DNA of 64,000 bases from Otatea glauca (lineage: Eukaryota > Streptophyta > Magnoliopsida > Poales > Poaceae): NCBI GenBank assembly GCA_036346275.1, contig CM070723.1, positions 2,790,001 to 2,854,000 on the forward strand. Reading direction: 5' to 3'. The position numbers and the translations under genes are program-made. The notes under the pieces are model-generated. The model was not told the DNA's origin. It was given only the letters and a program-made list of their open reading frames with translations, and made no database searches. This document shows, in pieces, positions 56,116-64,000 of the stretch. The first letter of the stretch is position 1; each line of letters opens with the position of its first letter.

Positions 56116-59100
56116 TCAAAAGAGCTCTGAACAACAGAAGGGATAATACCCAGCTTCTCCCGCTGATTCTGAGACAACTCTTAACTCCCCCTGAATCTTT
56201 CTCCGCTCATAGAACACTGGGCATGCAAGGGAAATGCATTTGACCCCACTTTCAACAATCCAGTCTGCACCACCACAGTGACCACATATCTGGACAACGT
56301 TCATATATTTACTGTCAGCTCATCACAAGGCTATATGTTTTATGAACAAATTAATTAAATATGAAAGACTGTAGCAGTTCAAATAGAAGCCATGCATTAA
56401 AAGAGAGAGAGAGTAGAACTTAAAAGTATTTCTGATGCTTAGTTCTCATTACACAGAAATGCTATGAACATATTAAGAGCTTAACATATTTGGTGTACAT
56501 GAGTGAATGTTAATGAATTTCAGCATTTCATGCGATGACTCCATTATTTCCAGTATGAAATTTGGGGGAGACTATGTAAGCTCAGATTAAGCGGCAAGCC
56601 CGGATTTTCATTTCTACCTGGATTCTACAGTATTAATTTTGTTTTTGTTTTTTTGGGGATAAAGCATGAGGGTAAACCACAAGCATATATATTGACAGTC
56701 ATACAAGCAATACGAACTTACAGCAGCAAGATGTTGGATTTCTTGCTCCAATTTTGAAGTTCTACCAGCAACTACTGTGGCAACAACAGCTTCACTTTTC
56801 AAGCACTTGTTGCAAAAGGTGTCTGATCCTTGAATCATATCACCACAAATTGTGCAGTGGCTTGACATGTAGTAGGTGTCTATCCTGCCTCCTTTGGTGG
56901 ATGCTTTCCTATTCAATCCTAGTCGGAAGAAACTGCCATCATGAGAAAATGCACTGTGACCAGAAGCAGACTGGCGTTTAGCAAGTGTTGGCCGTATGGG
57001 GCGAGGCATCTCATTAAACCATTTATTCAGGTCAGAACCAAGGAGTCCAAAAACACGTTGTAGTGCAGGGATGATCTGTTTGATTATGTAATATAATACA
57101 TTTAATCTATAAGGAGATTGAACTTCTAACAGGCCATAAGGATCAATAACCATATCGACGAGACGAGCCCCTGGTTCCCCATGGATAACAACATATGGCA
57201 CTCTCTGTGCATAACGTGGTTCTGCCCTAGGATCAGACAGCGTTGCTTTTGTTGCAACAATTGCTGCAGGTGGCAGCGAGGAAGCCCTTGCACTGTAAGT
57301 ACCTAGTCGAACCTCCTTCGCAAAAATGAAGTCTTGAATAGAAACTTTTCCTGATAATATTCGTGACCATTGGCGCTCCAAATATGACCTAACCTGCAAG
57401 AATAAAAGGTCATCAATCTATATGCCTGACTGACACAGGGAAGGCCAAAAGGTGATAATACAAAGAGAAAATGATCCTTGCAAAGAGGAGAATAAGAAAC
57501 ACGCCTTACTTTGGCTAAGTCCTGTTCTTCAAACATTATTCTAATAGATCGTTCTAAAATCTTTGCAACTGCTGGGCATGTATCTCTCCGCACTGTTTCA
57601 ATCCCCTTTGCATCAAAGATTGGCTCGTTCTGTTCGGGACACTCGTAACTATATCCAACATATCTCTTCTTTGTAAGAAGAAAGCAAGGATGATACACTT
57701 TCTCGAACTTTAAGGTGACTGGATCTGGATTTATTGCAGTTATTGAAGAGGCAATCTCCTTTCCTATTCTGAATGCTTCTTCCCTAGAACGCCCTTTTAG
57801 AAGAACAAACATACTACAGCAGAAACAATTGGCTTTGTTTGGTATGACTACATTATAGTACAAAGAAAACATGAGAAACACACAAAAATACCTGTCAGTA
57901 TCACCATATACAACCCTAGCCTTCCACAGAGGATGCTGGTTGACAAATGATATTGCTGTTTCAAGTGTTCTACGACCACACTGAACAATGCTGTCTGCAA
58001 GCTCTGCACAGGGCATACGACCACTGAATCCAGCTGCTGTGTAACCATATGTTACATTAGCTATCAGCTTCAGAGCAAGCTGCCGTGCATTGAATATCTG
58101 GGGAGGAAATAGTTAGCTATTATGTAACAGCAAAAGGCAAGAAGATCATTTATTCCTTTTACCCAGAAAAAGAAGGGAAAACATTTCAGAGCGGAGAGCA
58201 ACACAAGGGCAATGCAGACCAAATGAATGAGATTACTGCATTATATAGTATATACATATTAACTCACAATTTTTAATAAAAGGCTATCATATCAAAATTC
58301 AATCATAAAATTCCGTAAGCAATTCAGTGCTTCCTAAGTGTTCAAAAAATGGTTTAGAAGAAATACCCTCTGCAGAACCTTCTGAGATGGAGCCAGCTTT
58401 TTCATTGCTTGCTTCACCATGATTCTTGTTGAAAGTATCTCCTCCAGAAGGCGAGGTAGCACACCTTTTCTGACCTGCAAAATACCATTGAAAATGTGCT
58501 CAGAAGGTCGATCCAGTGCAAGATGCTCAATTCTCAGACCTTACTTACAATGGAAGGTATGTGCAACAAAATAGACTGTGCGTCAGGATGCATTGAAACG
58601 GCACTAAGCAATGTTTTCAAGAATATAGCCAGTAATTCAGCTGGTATGGCAGTAAAGGACAACCCCAAGAATCCATCTACCAGCAATAATGGTAGTCATG
58701 CACAGTATAGTATACAGTAAAACAATTATATATGGGAGGCATATCAATATATCCAGTGAGTTGGTGGTACTTAATCCAGCACCAATATCAAATCTTGGAT
58801 ATAAGTGTGAAGTAAACGAAAACTACAAAATACAATGCTCGAGAACAAACAAGATAGCTTGGCAAATAAGAACATTACCTCGGGTTGCACATACAGGACC
58901 CCATTTGGAGTAAGCAGCGGCTGATTTTTCAGATCAGCAATTGTATGTGGATCTGCTGAATATGAGCTGACACCAAGTACATTTGATTTCGACGGGAAAA
59001 CTTTACCCAAGCATGTAGAATAACATAGGTTATATGCTATTATCATGGAAGGATAAAGGGATTGAAAATCCAAAACAACAACTGGGTCAGAGTAGAAAGC

Positions 59101-62100
59101 TGATTCTGGTTCCATTACAAGTGGCAAGCATTCCATGGCTGGCTGAGAAGCAACCTGCAAAGTAGCACTGAATAACAGTGAAAATGCTGGCACTAGTGGA
59201 ATCTATATTTTAGGGAATCATATCAAATTAACATTTTAGCAGAAAACATATCTCATTTTCTAAGTTCATGTGAATAACCAGCCTGTAGATCTAAAGAGAT
59301 CCCTGAGCCCAACAAGAAAGTTTAGTTGTCATGTTGCCTAAAACAGCAGTCCTAATCAAATCATATGCCTGCCCTAGTTACCTTCCCTTTTTCTGGCTGT
59401 GCACAGAATGTAATTTCTTTGGATCCCTGCTGACAAAATGGTTGTCTTTGGCACAAAGAACGTGTGTAAAATGTATGCTTGTTCAGTAGGATTGCCAAAA
59501 TGAACAGTTGTTGTCATTCTAACGTGTGTTCCAGAATTGGTGGTACTAAGCAAATGCTAATGAGCAACTATAAAACAGATCTAAAGCAGAAACCGAAAAA
59601 TTAAAATTGGTAGGGACAAACACTTGCACCTGTTGATTTCCTGGGGAAATTGCAAGGTAGTTCTGTGTGTGAGCCAATCTCAAGAGCATAGATTCAACAC
59701 GAAACTGAGATCCTCGAGAAAGAACAGAGAAGAAGTCAATACCAAATACACGTGCAAGTTCAGATGTCCGATTGATCTGCATGGCAAGTCAGGTAACATT
59801 TAGAACAAAGTTCTTCGTTGAAACTTTTCAGCTATCGGACGGGACATGTCAATTTAACCAACTGTGGTGTTGTAATAATACAATGTAATAAAATCAAAAG
59901 GACAAGCTGCAAAATTGATAAAATATCTCAACTGAATAAACAAGATCTCAAATAATCCTAATGTGTGGGTGGCTATGTTGATCTATCAGCATGAATGCCA
60001 TGGAGGAAATTCCATTTACCAGGTCAAGTTGATTTATTATTTCAAGATTGAGTATAGCTCTATTGCGAACATATTCAATGCATCGGTGTCTTCCTCGTCC
60101 AGGACCAGTTGCAAACCATCGATTCAATATCTTGGTTGGTATTAATGGTATCTTTCGCCTCAGGACTTCATCAGCCACAGCTTCAAGGGAGTAAATATTA
60201 AGCTTAACTTCTGCACGCATGAGACGCCATAAGTTTAGTACGATTCTTCCACCAACATGTATACCACTAGCATGTGTACGACTCCAATCGTTCTCACTGA
60301 CATCAGCAATAACATCATCAGCAGAAGATGCTTCAGGAAGCACCTGACTAGATTCATCTACTGGATTCTTCAGTGGATGTTTCAACTCATGCGGTGGTGT
60401 CCTTGAAATTCTTTTCAGTAAGCCTATACCCAGATGAGCAGCTCTTTCAGCAAGGAATCCTAAAGATCCTAATTGAATCTCCCATCCGACTAGGATATCT
60501 GGATCAATTGAACATATTGCATTGATCAGACGGTTCAAAAGGTCCCTCTCTTCAGGGAAGACATCTACACTGCAATCAGCAATTCCATCCAGGTTTCTGC
60601 AGTTACAGAAAAAGGACATTAAAGATGTCTCAATCCAACAAGCTAAAGTCTTACACATCCCTTAAAAAAGAATCACCCAAGCTCCTTAGCCGAAAGCAAA
60701 CATAGTGATTACACAAGGGCATAACTCTAAAACATAAAAAACAAAAGTATGTGGTTTAAGATCCAGAAAAGTAATAAAAAACACAAATTACTATGATGTT
60801 CTTCCAGTCCAGAAGCATGGGAGAAGAAGAGCAAACATCATAAGCCATCACATGGAAGCACTGTCTTTCTGATTGTATCTGCCTTGAGCAAGGTTCCAAA
60901 AACCGGTGAGATTTTAGAAATCTCGGCCGAGATTTCGGATTCCGGCCGGGGACGGGATCCAAAATCCAGGCCACATAAAAAAAATTGAATTGCTACAGTA
61001 ACCTCAGAAAAAACTCGGCGAAAGCTTAAGCATTGCCTAAGAACCCTTCTCTAAAATTCTCAAAAAAATTAAACTTTATTTGTTTCCTCAATCAAATCTA
61101 TGGATGCATTGAACTTCATTTGTTATCTTTCAAAAATAAAAAACACAGGGAACACAAATGGTACAGCAATATTGTAAGAATTCTATAAATTTACTGTTGT
61201 GTGATCATGATCCAAAATTTTTATGAGCGCTTAAAAATTGCCTCAGAACCCTTCTTTAAAAGTTTCAAAAATTCTAACCCTTTTTTGGTTGCTCAAGCAA
61301 ATCTATGTATTGATCATCAGGCTTTTATCAGGACGTTGCACTGTCAGAATTTTGAAAATTCTTGAAGCTTGATCATCATCTGAAAATTTTATTGAAACAT
61401 TGATGATACACCATGACCACCCACAAAAATTTTCAAATTTTTCTAACATGGTTTGAACCATTTTTCATTTGGTTGAAGTTGCTAGTAAGGTTTTTATCAA
61501 AATAGTAGCACTGTCCGAATTTCTAAAAATTCCTAAAGCTTGGTCATCATCTGAAAATTTAATGGGAATATTAGTGATGCATCATAACCATGCACAAAAA
61601 ATTTAAACATTTTATAACATGATTTGTTCCATTTTTCATTCGGTTCAAATTTGCCGGTCAGCGTTTTATCAGGACAGTAGCACTCTCCGAATTTTTAAAA
61701 ATTCCTCAGGCTTGATAATCATGTGAAATTTTTATGGGAACATTACTAATGTGTCAGGACCATCCACAAAAAAAAATCAAAAAATTTCGACGTCGTTTGA
61801 ACCATTTTTCACTCGGTTCAATTTCACCGAAAACTCGTCGAGATTTTGGCAATTCCGAGCGAAATCTCGGAAATTTCGGTGCAAAAAAAATGGATTTGAA
61901 TTTTTGTTTTTGTATTTCATCTGGAATTTGTCCGAAATTCCGAGATCTCGGCGAAATTTCGGATTCCGGCCACCTCCGAGATTTCAACCGAAAACGAGAT
62001 TTGAAACCTTGGTCTTGAGTCCTTGATAAAGTAAATCAGTAAGTTACCCATTCAAATAACACTCCCTTCAAAATGACAAAAGTTGCCACTGTCACCATCA

Positions 62101-64000
62101 CAGTCACCATCCTAGTCAGTAAAGATGCCATGTGGACCTCTGTCATCTATAATTCAAGGGGAGTCAGTCATGCCACAGGATAGACATGGCACAATAGCTG
62201 ACTAGGATTGTGACTGAGGTAGTGACATGGGCAACTGACATGTTACATTTAACAGAATTCTGCTGATTAGGAAAGTTAAATTACTGATTTGGGCTTCTAC
62301 AGACTTGATAGAGACAATTAAAGTTTAAAGAGATGGTAGGTGTTGATTGATACAAAAGAACAATTTGGAGACTGGAATTTATTATATAAAAATAGGGGCG
62401 CTTAGTGCGATTACCCTATGATGAAATGAAAATGGAAAAATAAATCAATGATTCCAAGATTTGAGTGATTTCACAACCTCCTCCTATGTGATTTGTCATT
62501 CTTGTCACGTATAAGCACACAAACATCAACAGTATTGTTAGCATCATCCTCAATGGCCAGAGATACAGCATTAATGGCATCAAACCGTGGATCAGGACGC
62601 AGCTCTCCTCTGCTTTCTGTTAATACCTGTTGAGTAGTGGAAAGAAACATCATGAGGTAATTCTACTTTGCCTGATATCCCAAGCTTTCCGAAGGCTTCT
62701 GTTTTGCAATCCGCTCATTAGTCATTACCAAGTAAAACTGTCATGACTGATAAGAAAGAGAATGCTTGATGTTGGTGGCACTAGATAGATTCTATGAAAA
62801 TAGTAAATTATCACCTTGCATCCTACGAGGAATGAAGAAAAAAGAATGCATATCTGTCAGGAACAAAATAAAAAAGAATGAAGTAGAACCTCTACGCTGA
62901 GTATAGTCAGCTGTTGACCACCACCGGTGCTAGCAGGGTCACGAAATCCAATTTGACTGAGAGGTGTGAGCTTATCCTTCTCATCTCCAGCTGAGATCTG
63001 GGAAAAGTCATGCCAATCATCCAAATGTTTACTTTCTTTGTCAGAAAGATCTGGTTCCACCATAATTGTATCAACAACAAACTTTCTTGTGGTATGCTCC
63101 AAAGCAGATCTGGGTACAGGGGAATTGGTTATCAACGGAAGAGCTTCCATATGTTTTTGTGCTCCCTCCTGATCACCTGGCACTTTTTCACCATGGTTGG
63201 AGTTATCTAAAATTACAGTGTGGGAGAAAATCAATAAATAGAATGGAGATTAATTTGTGCGGGAAATTGCTTATACCAGAGATGCTACTGGAACGAGTTT
63301 GTTGAGTTAGCCATTGGCCCACAGCTACTGCAGATGGCGGCGACAATGCATGTGTCAGCAAATATAGGGCCAATCCATCATTTTGGAAATGAGTTGGAAC
63401 GCCCAATGAATCCTCTGCAAACTCACTACGTTCCATATATTGAAATGATTCATTCTGCTTATACTCGTCAGTATTCTGGTTGAAAAATGGAAGGAGATCA
63501 ACCAATCCCCGTATAGCACCTGAAAAATGGCAGAAGAAAATATATTATTGAGGTGAATGGTGATACTAGCAAATCCAAGAAAGATTATGCTGCAGCAGAA
63601 TGACATGGTACCTCTCGTCAGGTAACAGAATGATAAACAGAACTACAGAGTGTAGGGCAAAAGGCACATGAGATGGTCAAATATTGATGAATAAAGAACT
63701 GAATGAGGTATGAAGCAGCATCCAGAATTGATATCATGCTAATATCCCGATTAACCAAATTGAGAAAATAAAATTGATATAAAAAAATACCATGACCAAT
63801 GGAGTGTCAGAGAAAAAAATTAAAAAGTACATAATTTTATATGAGTGAACTCTGGTGAGGAACTTAACCCAGATAAAAAGGAAATGGAACTTTCAAAAGT
63901 GAGAAAAACCAGCATTTTATTTTACAATGATGCATATTAGTGTGAATACCAACAGGTAAAATATAATTTATTGATGGTACAGGCTTAATGGCTTCAGCAT
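56116..64000 (-). CDS. REV3: DNA polymerase zeta catalytic subunit REV3, C-terminal ~1,070 aa (partial)
   Basis: B-family polymerase of translesion synthesis. Exons in coding order: >64000-63950, 63519-63277, 63206-62890, 62626-62478, 60596-60020, 59776-59630, 59154-58879, 58474-58367, 58097-57892, 57813-57510, 57393-56722 and 56289-56116. All phases match. The inactive exonuclease-like domain includes LTILSVEVLTESRG, DPDILVGWE and GGRIVLNLWRLMR. Polymerase motifs are DFQSLYPSMIIAYN (A), KLIANVTYGYTAAGFSGRM (B) and VVYGDTDS (C, split by an intron after GAC AG). The end carries CTICGDMIQGSDTFCNKC and CGHCGGADWI ... CISLACPVFYER, the CysA zinc and CysB iron-sulfur motifs that bind accessory subunits. 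The N-terminal part is beyond 64000. Two consecutive donors are weak (GTTCTA at 62889, GTTGTG at 62477). Confidence 0.95.
60889..62011. mobile_element. Inverted-repeat element in a REV3 intron
   Basis: 1123 bp. The left end reads CAAGGTTCCAAAAACCGG and the right end, reversed, CAAGGTTTCAAATCTCG. Flanks GCCTTGAG (60881-60888) and GTCTTGAG (62012-62019) match at 7 of 8, a probable 8-base duplication. The ends are full of GAAATTTCGG/CCGAGATTT words. The middle holds three copies of a ~170 bp unit (TTTATCAGGAC...GCACTGTC at about 61323, 61493 and 61664) and two related blocks at about 61030 and 61240. It is non-coding, inside the 1.9-kb intron 60597-62477. Confidence 0.8.

Overview
This window is nuclear DNA of a grass (Poaceae). 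The evidence is GC-rich first exons, introns with GT/AG borders, and large nested LTR retrotransposons of grass types (Tat-lineage and chromovirus Ty3/gypsy, Sirevirus-like and small Ty1/copia). Short hairpin elements and three host proteins that read as typical monocot chloroplast or nuclear proteins agree with this. I saw no bacterial, organellar or CRISPR content.

Layout. (1) 1-11801: 3' part of a decayed Tat-lineage Ty3/gypsy element on the + strand: gag, protease, RT, integrase, an antisense coding zone, a higher-order tandem-repeat zone, then the 3' LTR. (2) 11802-13405: intergenic, with the end of a CACTA-type element. (3) 13411-18586: Ty1/copia element on the - strand, with both LTRs and TSD TACAT but with RT deleted. 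(4) 18592-22496: intergenic, with two inverted-repeat elements. (5) 22497-25019 (-): chloroplast dihydrodipicolinate synthase, 3 coding exons, intact. (6) 26137-30379 (-): chloroplast ObgC GTPase, 6 exons, intact. (7) 30541-34630: hAT transposon inserted about 150 bp upstream of the ObgC start codon. It carries a decayed transposase and was itself hit by a Tat-type element now reduced to a solo LTR. (8) 35063-55266 (+): the 3' half of a xylose isomerase gene, now a pseudogene. It was split by two inverted-repeat elements and by a Ty3/gypsy chromovirus (37909-54937) that contains an 11.5-kb Sirevirus-like Ty1/copia element (38716-50200). (9) 56116-64000 (-): the C-terminal part of the DNA polymerase zeta catalytic subunit REV3, 12 exons, running off the window edge, with another inverted-repeat element in one intron.

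The three intact genes are housekeeping: lysine synthesis, plastid ribosome/thylakoid biogenesis and translesion synthesis. They are not an operon or an evident pathway. Every exon of the three keeps phase, whereas all transposon genes and the xylose isomerase copy carry frameshifts or stops. The most informative signal is the insertion history. Seven insertions can be placed to the base or nearly so by target-site duplications, two of them nested within others, and four cut the same xylose isomerase locus. I did not find a convincing new biological system; the novelty candidates are structural.
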